This document shows positions 45,112 through 56,282 of a stretch of DNA of 64,000 bases, piece after piece. Position 1 is the stretch's first letter. Each line of letters begins with the position of its first letter. Under the pieces are notes generated by a model, which saw nothing but the letters and a program-made list of their open reading frames with translations, ran no database searches and was not told the DNA's origin. Position numbers and translations under genes: made by a program. Origin of the DNA: Lycium barbarum (lineage: Eukaryota > Streptophyta > Magnoliopsida > Solanales > Solanaceae); the NCBI RefSeq assembly GCF_019175385.1, contig NC_083343.1:55016457-55080456 (forward strand), in the 5' to 3' direction.

Positions 45112-47960
45112 ATGTCTGAGACCACTTCCCATGATATTCTCTCGGTTTCGTCTCAAGGAACCGAGCCTACTTCTCCACCTAAGGCAAAGAGCATCTTCGA
45201 TCCCACCGCCTCGGACATTATACCGGCTAAATCCAATTTCAACAAAGATTTTGAGGTCGAGAAACCTTCCCCGGTATCCGATAGAGGATTTGATGTGAGA
45301 CGGTATCCCTCGTCTATTACCGAGAAAAACTCGACTTGGTCCGGGCTGATTGCGGGTGGGACACCCATTCAGTCCAAGTTTTTTCCCCCGGGCCAAGCGA
45401 ATCAGTCACTGATCACCGGGAAGGTTTCTTGTATGTTTACACTTACCCATTCACTCTCAAGCTCGATCCCCCGGTTGATTCGGTCATCTTAGACATGTGC
45501 CGGACCTGTAACGTAACCTTGGCACAGATTGGTCCGATCGTTTGGAGGGTCGTGACTTGCCTCCGGCTGCTGGCCAATAATGCTGGGAAGGAACTCACGC
45601 TGGCCCACTTGATGCGTTTATATTCCCCGAGGTTGTTCCGGGGTGGCGTAATAAAACTTGCCAAGCGTAGCCGGAATCCATTTTTCTCAAAAATGGACGA
45701 AGATAGAGACAGGGGCTGGTTGGAGCGATATGTCCGGGTGCGGACCTCAGACATCATTCCGGACAATTACATGCCTTTTCCAAAAAGGTGGAACAATAAG
45801 CGTAAGTTTGAACCCTTCTAATAATTGCCTCTGTATGTTTTGTCAAACTTCAGTTCCACTTTCTCACTACTTGTCTTTTTATCTATATTAGCCGTGGGTT
45901 GGATTCCTCCGGTCGTCCGGAATCTCCACGACTGGGTTACTGCTCTCCTCAGCCAATATGCCCACGATGACCGGTCATGGGGTCACCTGTCACGCGGCCG
46001 GTGGGTCGCCCAGAACCACGGTAATACTTCACTTCCATCCGTATTTGTCGCATCTTCTATCCTTCTGTAACACCTTCGCTTTTCAGGTTTACCTAAGGAC
46101 TCGGTGGATCCAAGGCCAGAGTCTTCAGTCGAACCCGCAACGTCGGCACCCGAGTTTGATTCGGCGGGTGCATCTTGCATCCTTGCTGCCGCCGCCAAGA
46201 GAAAAAGGCCCTCAGACAAAGGGTAGAAAACAAAGAAAAGGGCGAGGAGCGTCGTTAGGACTTTACGGGATGAAGCAGAGCCCGAGCTCCTCGTCCGGAG
46301 TATCAGTACGGCCCCTTCCGTGGCTCCTATTCCGGAAGAGGGTATCACCGCTTCACCCCTTCCTTCAGCCGTAGAAGGACCTTTGGTTCCGGCGTTACCC
46401 ACAGGTGCGGAAGAAATTCTTTACCCGACTCCTCTAAGGTCGATTGATTTCGTCGACATTTTAGGTGAAGCTTCTTCCGAAGAAACCCCCCTGCAAAGGG
46501 CAAGTAGATCTGGGGGGGCGGCTGCTGCCGAAGCTGATCAAAGAACCGAGCCAGCCCCCGAGAGCGAAGCTCCAACGGTCACTAGCCTGTTACCCGACTA
46601 TGAGACTGCTGCAACTACGGAGCCCCCTGTCTTTGCTGAAGCTGCTGAGGCCGCTCCAGGTTCTCCAACTCCGGCTTTGAGGCCGGATGAGTTTGAGGAC
46701 ATATTCTTGAGCACTCCTCCTGCAACCAGCGAAGCCGCGGGTTTCGGACATCTCCAGATCCCTCGAGCCACGAGGGCGGTTGGTTGGGCCACCGAGTCCG
46801 GTGCTAGGGATAGCTTGGTCCGAACCTTTCCGGCCCCAAGTGTGGAGCCGAGGAGGATGAGGTCGGTTGTGATCACCGTTCCTGAGGATTGCAGCTTTCG
46901 CTCTAGCCCGATGGGCGTGGTGAGCTACCTGAGGCCCCTTATCTTGGACTCGGATAAACAAAAGATGAACAGGGTCTCTTGGCAGTGCCTCATCAATGAG
47001 GGTATGCACGCGGGCAATCGGGTAAGTTTTGTCAACTGTCCCTGCATGCTTTTATTGAGAATTTTTGTCTCGTTTTATGAAAAGTGTTTGACTTGCTTCT
47101 TTTTGCAGAGTGTGGTGCTTGTTAACGATGCCTTCGTCCATGCCCAGCAAGAGGTGGACGATCTCAAGGGCCAACTGGATGCCCAAGGCCGGGAACCGGA
47201 GAAATATCTGCACCTTCTTCGGGAGAAGGAGGAAGAGCTGAACCGAGCAGTTGCTCTTTCCAACCTCCGACCCGAGCTCGATGCAACAAAGGCTGAAAAC
47301 CGTCGATTGAAGGGTGAGCTGGCCAAGATGGTTGAATACAACCGGAGTCTTGAAGCGGACAAGATCGGCCTTAGCCGAGATAACGCTCAATTTTCCTCGA
47401 GGCTTGATGAGCTCGAAACCACCCTTTCTCAACTCCGGGGGGAGATGGATTCGGTGAAGTCTGATGCTACGAGCTTGGCCGAGAGGAACCGGCTGCTCGA
47501 ATCTGAGAGTGCCCGGTACAAAGAGCGCATGAGGGTGTTCGAGGAGAAGGCGGAGAAGAGGGCCCAAATATGCGATGATCTGAAAACCGAGCTTAAGGAG
47601 ATGGTCGATGCTAATAACGCCCTCAAGGCCGAGCTCGAGTCGGCCATCCACATGCAAGATGTCCTCGGAGAAGCTCGGGATGTTCTGGCGGCAAAGTTAG
47701 CCCAGGGCGAGGCTGATTTGGAGGAGGCTCTGAAGAGCGTGGAGGTCGTCGAGGCTCATGCCACTATCGCTGCCGAGTACGAAAAATGGAAGTCTCGGAG
47801 GATCACTCTTGAGCAAGCCGAGCATGGCTTTACGGATCTTCCGGCCCTTATTCTCGAGGCTAAAAGAGTCGAGGAAGAGGCTAAGGGTGCCCTTGAGGAT
47901 GACTCCGACGACTCTGAGCGGACAGTGTCCGAACACTCCGGCTCCAGCCATTCCGGATAG
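45112..47960 (+). pseudogene. Spliced antisense ORF of the Tat-lineage element (Transposase_28-like plus coiled coil)
   Basis: Four exons fit: 45112-45801, 45892-46020, 46087-47021 and 47109-47960, with GT-AG introns of 90, 66 and 87 bp at consistent phases. The N-terminal part contains GFLYVYTYPFTLKLDPPVD, then LRLLANNAGKELT and RLYSPRLFRGG. This is the plant 'putative gypsy type transposon' family (Transposase_28, PF04195 by memory). The C-terminal half is a long heptad-rich coiled coil (DLKGQLDAQ..., ELDATKAENRRLKGEL) ending in an acidic Ser-rich tail. The nominal length is about 868 aa. Two lesions disable it: a one-base loss near 45331 and a TAG at 46224-46226. Function in the element is unknown. 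Confidence 0.85.
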
Positions 47961-49084
47961 GCTAGGGCCTGTACTTAGCCTTTTTTTTTTTGCTTTCGTA
48001 GTGGACTCCGATGTAAAATCCTTTGTATAAATAGACCATGTATTTTCCTTGATTCTTTTCTTCGAATGAATGTTTGTTATGATTTCCGCCCGAATTGTCG
48101 GTTCGTTTTTAAGGAGTCACTATTTCTGACTGTGCCTATTTATCGGCTTTTCTCCTTCTCCGGTATATGCCGTTCGGGAATTTTGTGGACTTATCTTACG
48201 CTTTTGTGAATTTGGACGTCTCCGAATAACGACGGGCGTTGTTAGGGTTGGTATTTTCGGCTATTTTTAGGGCCGGTATATTTCGGACACCTGAGTCTCA
48301 GCCTTAGCCGGATTTTGATGTAAAAGTCCCCATTTGTGGAGTTAACGATTTTGGCTCGGTTCGCTATGACCTTGTTTCCTTTGTCGAATTTCAACCGTAG
48401 TGCCCGGTATAGGGTGTATGAATGAAATAGTGCCGAAATACGACGGTTATCGCCGGAGTGAACTGTTTTAACAGGAAGACATCTGAGATATCGTTTATCC
48501 AAACTTTCGATAATTTTTGCATTGCAAGTGTTTGTGTACATGAGAATGAATTTTTCCCTTCCGCTTTTGCTGTAGCAAATACTAAATGGACATGATTCAT
48601 TCTGATCGTTTGGTCCTTACATCGAAACCTAATGCAGAAGATCCGATTCTTGGTTTTGCCGTAGCAAATATTATGTGGACACGATTCGTTTTGATCGTTT
48701 GGTCCTTACATCGGAACCTAATTTTGAAGGTCCGGTTTTGTTTTATTGAGGGAGGCCTCTGGTTTCAGCTAACCGGGGTAAACTTCGGAGTGGGCGTGAT
48801 AGTCCCCTAGCTCTTATCCGAGCTGCAAGATCGGGTGAGTGCTATTAAGTCCCCACTCGTTGGGTGTGACCCCGAGTTTCCGGGCGTCTGTCTTCGTCTT
48901 TGTTGAGTAACACGTTGTACTTGTTGCCTCATTAAAAACCTTGTCGGAAAACCCGTTTTGGGACAAAACCGCACTAAGGAAAAAAGTGCAACACGTGTTT
49001 TCAGGCCTAAATTCTAACTCTATCCGGCTCTCGATTTTTTTGCAAAAGAGAAAGGTTAAATAGAAAACATGGGGAGTCCATACC
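47961..49084. other. Spacer between antisense ORF and pol
   Basis: It has no coding frame. It holds a roughly 86-bp tandem duplication at 48568-48740 (GTAGCAAATA..., GATCGTTTGGTCCTTACATC). It also holds a conserved-looking TTGCCTCATTAAAAACC block near 48924-48940, which I recall as frequent near the ends of plant Tat elements. Transcripts from both sides would end or collide here. Confidence 0.6.
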
Positions 49085-50688
49085 TTAACAGTAGTATCTT
49101 TTCAGATGAGCCACGTTCCAATTGTTGCGCAACCGTTGCCCGTCCATGGACTCCAACTGGTACGATCCTTTGCCCGTTATCCCGGTTATCTTATACGGAC
49201 CTTCCCAGTTCGGACCCAGCTTTCCTTCGTTGGGATTCTTGGTGTTCAAGGTAACTTTTCGAAGCACCAAGTCCCCAACTTGGAAATTCCGAAAATTGGC
49301 TCTTCGGTTGTAGTACCTTTCCATTCTCTGCTTCTGGGCTGCAATACGGACTAACGCGTTTTCGCGAAGTTCATCCGTGAGGTCGAGTTTTACAGCCATG
49401 GTCTCCTCGTTTGACTCCCCGGTAGTATAGCTGAACCGGAGAGTGGGTTCACCAACTTCTACGGGAATAAGGGCTTCACCCCGTAGACCAACGAGAAAGG
49501 AGTTTCTCCCGTACTTGATTTTGATGTGGTTCTGTATGCCCACAACACCTCCGGTAATATTTCCCTCCAGTGATGCTTTGACACTTCAAGTTTTTTCCTC
49601 AGATTTTGGATTATTGTCTTGTTCGTGGATTCCGCTTGTCCGTTTGCACACGGGTGATATGGGGTCGATATAATTTTCTTGATCTTCAATCCCTCGAGAA
49701 AATCATTGACTTTGCCACCCACGAACTGGGGTCCGTTATCACAGGTTATCTCAGTAGGGATGCCGAAGCGACAAATGATGTGGTCCCATATAAAGTCAAT
49801 GACTTCCTTCTCTCTGATGTTTTCAAAGGCCTGCGCTTCAACCCACTTCGAGAAATAATCAGTCATAAACAGAATGAAACGGGCTTTACCTGGTGCCCAT
49901 GGTAACGGACCGACAATGTTCATTCCCCACTTCATGAAAGTCCAAGGTGAAACCACCGAATGCAGCAACTCCCCGGGCTGGTGAATCATCGGAGCATGTC
50001 TCTGACACCCGTCACATTTCCGGACGAAATTTTTCGAGTCTTCGTCCATCCAGTTCCAGTAATAACCGGCCCTGATGATCTTTCGGACCAGAGCTTCAGC
50101 ACCGGAGTGGTTGCCACAGGTTCCTTCGTGCACCTCTCTCAACACATACTCCGTCTCTCCGGGACCCAAACACTTAGCCAGGGGGCTGAAGAAAGATCGT
50201 CGATACAATTGGCCGTCTACCAAGCAGAAACGCGCAGCTTTGGTCCTTAATGACCGTGATTCTTTTGGGTCATTCGGGAGCTTTCCATCACGCAAGTAGT
50301 CGATGTACTTGTTGCGCCAATCCCAAGTTAAACCCATTGTGTTTATTTCGGCATGTCCGTTTTCTATCGCCGTGTTCAACAAGTGCACAGTAGTCACGGG
50401 GTTGATTTCTTCCCCTTCGACCGAGGATCCCAAATTTTCCAATGCATCGGTTTCGCTGTTCTGCTCCCTCGGTATATGCTGCATGGTCCATTCTTCAAAC
50501 CGATGTAGTATCACTTGGATTTTTTCAAGATACCTCTGCATTCGTTCGTCCTTGACCTCGAAGACGACGTTCTCCTGGTTTACGACCAAGAGCGAATCGC
50601 ACTTTTCCTCGATTATTTCGGCCCCCATACTTCGGGCCAATTCCAAACCTGCAATTATAGCCTCATACTCGACTTCATTGTTAGTCAA
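49085..50688 (-). pseudogene. Archaeal-type RNase H C-terminus and integrase (Tat-lineage pol)
   Basis: In the frame 50688-49459 residues 1-90 finish the second RNase H (LTNNEVEYEAIIAGLELA). The integrase zinc finger is H187, H194, C225, C228 (VHEGTCGNHSG, CDGCQ). The catalytic triad is N257, D317 and E353: the first acidic residue of DDE is Asn (WGMNIVG, codon 49918-49920), while D317 and E353 keep the usual 35-residue spacing. A one-base loss near 49486 shifts the frame; the C-terminal GPYKITGITGKGSYQL region follows in 49543-49085. Integration activity is impossible in this copy. Confidence 0.92.
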
Positions 50689-51296
50689 TTTAGTGGTTCT
50701 AATAGACTGTCGAACGACGTCCCGGCTGGGGTTCTAAGGACGATTCCTAGCTCGGAACCTTTGAGGTTCGAGGCTCCGTCCGTATGTAGGGACCAAATAC
50801 CCGAGGCTTTCCCCGAGGTTAGCATAAGCTCTTTCTCAACCTCGGGGACCATAGCCGGGGTGAAATCTGCCACAAAATCGGCCAAGATCTGGGACTTGAT
50901 GGTCGTTCGAGCTTTGTACTCGATATCATATCCGCTAATTTCGACAACCCACTTAGTTAGTATACCTGATAATTCCGGTTTATGCATGATGTTTTTCAGG
51001 GGGTAAGTAGTTACTACACATATTGAATGGCATTGAAAGTAGGGCTTGAGCTTTCTAGAAGAACTTACCAGTGCCAATGCCAATTTTTCCAAGTGGGGAT
51101 AACGGGTCTCCGCATCCCACAGAGTTCTACTTACGTAATAGATAGGGAATTGCGTACCTGATTCTTCTCGGACCAGAACGCCACTTACCGCCACCTCGGA
51201 GACAGCAAGGTAGAGAAAAAGCGGCTCGTCCGCCTTTGGTGTGTGCAACAGCGGGGGGCTAGACAAGTATCTCTTCAATTCTTGTAAAGCTCTTTG
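50689..51296 (-). pseudogene. RNase H region: degenerate RH then archaeal-type RH
   Basis: The frame reads DEPLFLYLAVSEVAVSGVLV and IYYVSRTLWDAETRY, the connection-like first RNase H with its catalytic Asp lost. It is followed by WSLHTDGASNLKGSELGIVL, the start of a second RNase H with the catalytic Asp intact. Two RNase H domains, the second of archaeal type, are a hallmark of the Tat lineage (established knowledge). A one-base loss in a G-run near 50726 splits the second domain, and a stop precedes the segment at 51297. Confidence 0.85.
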
Positions 51297-52403
51297 TCAC
51301 TCCGGTGTCCAAACGAAGTCGTTCTTCTTCCTTAGTAAGGAGAAGAAACGATGACTCTTGTCCGAGGACCTCGATATGAAACGACTCAACGCCGCTATGC
51401 TTCTGGTGAGCCTCTGTACTCCTTTGACGTTATTCACCACCTCGATATCCTCGATCGCCTTAATCATGTCCAGGTTGATTTCGATCCCCGGGTTTGACAC
51501 CATGAGACCCAGAAATTTATCGGACCTTACCCCGAAGGCACATTTTTCCGGGTTGAGCTTCATGTTATACTTGCGGAGTACGTCGAAGGTTTCCTGCAAA
51601 TGTTTTAAATGATCCTCTGTTTCCAGGGACTTGACCACCATGTCGTCAATATAAACTTCGATTGTTTTCCCTATTTATTCTTTGAACATCTCATTAACTA
51701 GGCGTTGGTAAGTTGCATCGGCATTTTTTAGTCCAAAAGGCATGACATTATAACAGTAAGTCCCATATCGGGTGATGAAGGATGTTTTCTCTTGATCCTC
51801 CGGGTGCATCCGAATCTGGTTATACCCAGAGTAGGCATCGAGAAAACTTAACATCTCATGCCCGGCCGTCGCATCGATCATTCTATCGATGTGAGGCAAC
51901 GGGAATGAATCCTTCGGGCATGCTTTATTTAAATCCTTGTAATCAACACACATTCAAAATTTATTACCTTTCTTGGGCACCACTACCACGTTAGCTAGCC
52001 AGTCCGGGTACTTTACCTCCCGGATAGAACCTATTTTTAAAAGCTTTGTTACCTCGTCTTTTACGAAGGCGTGTTTTGCTTCCACCATGGGCCTTCTCTT
52101 CTGCTTCACCGGGGGAAACTTCCCGTCTAAACTGAGCTTGTGAGTTGCTACTTCCGGTGATATACCAGTCATATCTATATGGGACCATGCGAAGCAATCT
52201 GCGTTAGCTCGAAGAAATTCAATTAACTTGTTCCTGAGCTCCGGGGTTAACCCTGTGCCCAGGTATACCTTTCTGTCCGGTAGGTATTCGAACAAGATGA
52301 TCTGCTCCAGCTCCTCTACTGTCGACTTGGTTGCATCCGAGTCATCCGGCACGACGAATGATCTGGGTACATCGAAATCGTCCTCTTCATACCCCGGGTC
52401 CAA
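51297..52403 (-). pseudogene. Reverse transcriptase (Tat-lineage pol), two stop codons
   Basis: Motifs in order: WLANVVVVPKKGNKF, MCVDYKDLNKACPKDSFPLP, FLDAYSGYNQI, MPFGLKNADATYQRL and YIDDMVVKS (the YXDD catalytic site), then FLGLMVSNPGIEIN. The catalytic aspartates are intact. The frame is cut by a TGA after GNKF (about 51954) and a TAA after NEMFKE (about 51675). At both places the ancestral codon can be read as CGA or CAA, so single C-to-T changes explain them. The linker upstream has another TAG near 52421. Confidence 0.92.
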
Positions 52404-52502
52404 ACCCGTGTGCTTTGATTGCTATTTGGTGTTCGCTCCTCCGGTTGGATCCGCTTCCTCGTGAACCGATTTTTTGGGGTTGGCTTCCTCAACCGCGAAC
52501 AT

Positions 52503-52834
52503 CTACCTTGCAGCGGGTTGTTTACCTCGGATGGTTTTTATCCCTTCCGGGGTTGGAAATTTCAGCAGCTGATGCAATGTTGAGGGCACGACCCTCATGC
52601 TATGTATCCAAGGTCTACCCAGCAATGCATTATACTTCATGTCCCTTTCGATTACCGTTTGCGGGATAGTGCCATCGATGTTCACTGGCAACGAGATCTC
52701 CCCCTTTGTGGTTTCGCTCGCCATGTTGAACCCGCTGAGTACCCGGGCTACCGGTACGATCTGATCGAGCAGCCCTAGCTGTTCGACCACTCTCCACCGG
52801 ATGATGTTGGCCGAGCTACCTGGGTCAATCAAAA
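52503..52834 (-). pseudogene. Aspartic protease (Tat-lineage), split by a solo LTR
   Basis: It carries LIDPGSSANIIRWRVVEQLG, the D-P-G-S-S active-site form seen in this lineage, and later YNALLGRPWIHSMRVVPS. Its first residues continue across the solo LTR from 55945 (VKRIL...). A stop follows AAR at 52503. Confidence 0.88.
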
Positions 52835-55800
52835 TGTCACGACCCAACCCCGTAGGTCGTGACTAGTGCCCGATCTGGGCACTCAAACGCATTCCAGTAT
52901 ATAGCAGAAGCCGACAAGGCTTTTTTTCAAATTTAGCTAATTTCCAGAAAAATTTCGGCAGAGTCTCCTTTGTTTTACGGACTATCCCAAATACCCTGCA
53001 CGCAGAAAATACCAACAAAGGCCACACAGGGCCAACAGAGCAACATTTAAATATATGCGGACCGGCCACCGCGGCGAATGGGATCGCCCAAACACAACAT
53101 ATACACACATCTGTACAGAAAGACCCCAACCCACAAACATATCTACAGACCTCTAAACAGACCGACAGAATCATATGACGGGACAGGGCCCCGCCGTACC
53201 CATGAACGAGAATATACATATATAGAAGTGGCAGACTGTACCAAAAGATGGCTATGAATAAAAGAGCGCTCCAATTGGCAGAAAAGATATCCTAGACGGA
53301 CGGATCAGCAAACCTGTCGTCGGTACCTGCGCGGCATGAAAACGCAGCCCCCGAAGAAAGGGGGTCAGTACGAAATATGTACTGAATATGTAAAGCCTGA
53401 ATTACAGAAACAAAATCATAACTGGTACAAAACGTACAGAAAGTGAGCAGAAAATCCAAAGTATCAAATACATATTTTCAAAACATGCAGAGTGTGTACC
53501 GAAACATATGTCATATAAAATTCGGCCCCTGCCAAGGGACTCGGCAGACAGAGCGTGGCCACCCTCCCGACGCTGGTGCCACAACACAGAAGAATCAGAA
53601 TGGGGGCATAACCCCGTCACATAATATATCATATCAGATGGCCATAGCAAATCATATCAGAACAAGCGTACATGGCACAGCATACTCCACAAACCCATGT
53701 ACGCGTATACCTACCCCCTCACATCGAGGCACGGCGAACAATGCAAAGGATCACGCTTGACAACATATCCTGGCCCGGGCTCAGTGTGGGAAACATTAGG
53801 GCATCCACGAATAGAGTAGTGAGAAACTAAATGCAGTTAAAATATCATAAATATTTTCAGAGACTCGATGAGGCATATCAATGACAAACCAATTCAACGA
53901 AGTCAGATGGGATCGTAATAAGTGGGTTTCAGATGTCATAACGAACTACAGAAGCATAACCTTTCTGAAGTCGTTCCAAGTGCCAAAACAATTTATAAGA
54001 TTTAAGGAAATATTTAAAATAGTTTATGTTTAGTAGTTAAAAGAGCAGTCAGAACATTCCTTTCAAAAACCGTTCGAAAACAGGCCTTAAGTACAATAAG
54101 GGTAAAACCGGGAATAGTGGGCCCACCTCGGGACAAGCAAGGCGGTGGGCTCAAATTACATATTTTAAGCTTATGGGGTCACCTACAAAGGTTCTACGAA
54201 CGTTCTATAGCTTCCCAAGTGGTTTAGAGAAAGTTTGCATAATTTCCAAGAAAGCACACCAAAAGAGTTCAATCTTACTGAAAGAAAAAGTGATATTTTC
54301 ACTTGCGGATTCCGAGGGGCAGAAAGTCTTTCGAGGCCCGAATCCGATTCTAATACGCTTAGGCATGCCAAAAGAAGGATCGGGTAGCTTTACATACCTT
54401 TTGAGCTTTTTAAGCCTATCCAAGCTCACTCCCCGTTTCGTCGAAAATCTGCAAATGGTCACATTTACCAATTGTAAGGTATAGATGCTACGAATTCAAT
54501 TCAACTCGTATTTGTCTACCGAAATTTCGGCAGCACTTCCCCTATACATATAGCACCCCCGAGAATTCAACTCGGCTCAAAATCATCAACAACAACCCAA
54601 ACAACAACATCAACAACAACAACAATCACTATAAACGCAATATAACTTATTTAGCCATCGTTTCAATACAATATCATAACCTTCACTTTAACCTTAACTT
54701 TCAAACTAATCTCAATGATTTCACATTCATTATCAATCTAGATCACCACAACATAGTTTAGAAGCATTTCATATCGTTTCCTCAAATTATACACACGATA
54801 TACATAATATACAAACTTTCCGCCAAAGTCCTAACTCGTTCAAAACTTCTAATCTTTGGCATACATATTCACAACATGATTCCAACTTCCAAATCTATCA
54901 ATGATCATCATAATTTGCAACCTAATAACTTCATTTTCATAATGTCGTAAAATCGTACTAAAGCAACATAAGTTTCTACATTTCATTTCAAAGCAAACTC
55001 ATATCATGTTACTTTCATTTACATTGCAAGAATCACAATAACACAACTAACACACTAAATAAACTTAATCCATTTCCATTCCACACACCCCACACCACAC
55101 GGCCATATACTCTTTTTATCAACTTCAACTCAATTCATTCAACTTTCATTCCCGACATGCATTTCACTACCACCACAACTAGAATATAACATGAATTCAA
55201 CACATTATGGCTATACAATATACACATGCACATGGCTACACATATATACCACACACCCACTTTGCAAACTTTCATTTCTTCATACAATCAACACATTTCT
55301 ACATACTACAACACAAACAAGACTTCATAATACAATAAAAAGGAATGAATCCTCACCTTTTTCTCTAGTATTCTTCACTTGGACAATTGATCAAATTGAT
55401 GAACCAAGGCCTCTTTCTTCCAAACCAACTACACCAAGTTGAGAAGGGTACTCAATTTAGTAGGAAAACCACAAAAGAAAAATTTTTGGAGCAATATTTT
55501 TGATAGCCAATTTTTCCTTGCCAAAGCCGAAACCCCCCTTTTGTTTTGCTCTTGTTCTTTTGTTTTTTGTCCTTTCTTCAATCTTCTAAAGGATGAAGAT
55601 GATATATAATAAGTATAATATGGTCCCCCTTAGTTAATTTATCACATGGAAATTACTTTGGGCCATGGGTTTGGGCCATAGTTGGCCGGCCACCCCATCT
55701 CTCTTTTGGCCTCATTTCAATTCTCATTTTGAGCCCAATTGGCTTGTATATCATATTTTGTAATTCCCGAAACTAATTTTTCTAAAATTCCAAATTTTGC

Positions 55801-55940
55801 CCTTAGCCCTATTCCACACTTCCACAAAAATATTCTTTCATAAACAACTCATGTGCTAAATATAATCAATTATGACTTTATTTCATACAAGTCAAGATTA
55901 TTTCTAATTTTCCAAATGTCCGAAAACACGGGATATAACA
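52835..55940 (-). mobile_element. Solo LTR, 3106 bp, target duplication CAAAA
   Basis: On the minus strand it starts TGTTATATCCCGTG (55940) and ends GGTTGGGTCGTGACA (52835); CAAAA is at 52830-52834 and 55941-55945. It is the same family as the partial LTR at 1-2153. The perfect palindrome CCGAAATTTCGG is near 54520, the triple hairpin at 53328-53385 and the GACGGG hairpin at 53177-53197. It lies inside the protease coding region, so it post-dates the Tat element. Confidence 0.95.
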
Positions 55941-56282
55941 CAAAATACGTTTAACCTGAGTTTTAAAGATAAGTACAAAAATTACCAATGCATCATTGTG
56001 CGGTTGAATGATGCCTTCTGCATCCTCGTTGCTGAAAGAGATGGAACCCTCGGGTAAATAATCCCGGCTGCGCTTTTCGCGAACAACAGAAACCTTGGCC
56101 CATTTCATCACCGGCCCTCGAGGGGCATCGGTGCCCCCAACTATCATGTTGATTATATGCTAGGGTTCTACTGGCTCGGCCCTTCGATGAGCCTCCCTTT
56201 CCTTGTAGTGACTTTTGGCTCGTTCACTCAGCAATTCTCGGAGATGACCATTCTTCAGTAACCGGGCTACTTCCTGTCTTAG
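55941..56282 (-). pseudogene. Gag C-terminus to protease linker
   Basis: The frame continues directly after the TAG at 56283 as LRQEVARLLKNGHLRELLSE, then a second TAG near 56161, then MIVGGTDAPRGPVMK and YLPEGSISFSNEDAEGI up to the insertion point. The linker is typical of the group. Confidence 0.85.

Noticed and set aside
46345..47657. Minus-strand frames opposite the antisense ORF
   Set aside because: They are shadows of the GC-rich plus-strand coiled-coil region, with no motif of their own.
50303..51006. Plus-strand frames across the RNase H and integrase region
   Set aside because: Shadows of pol on the opposite strand; no independent start or motif.
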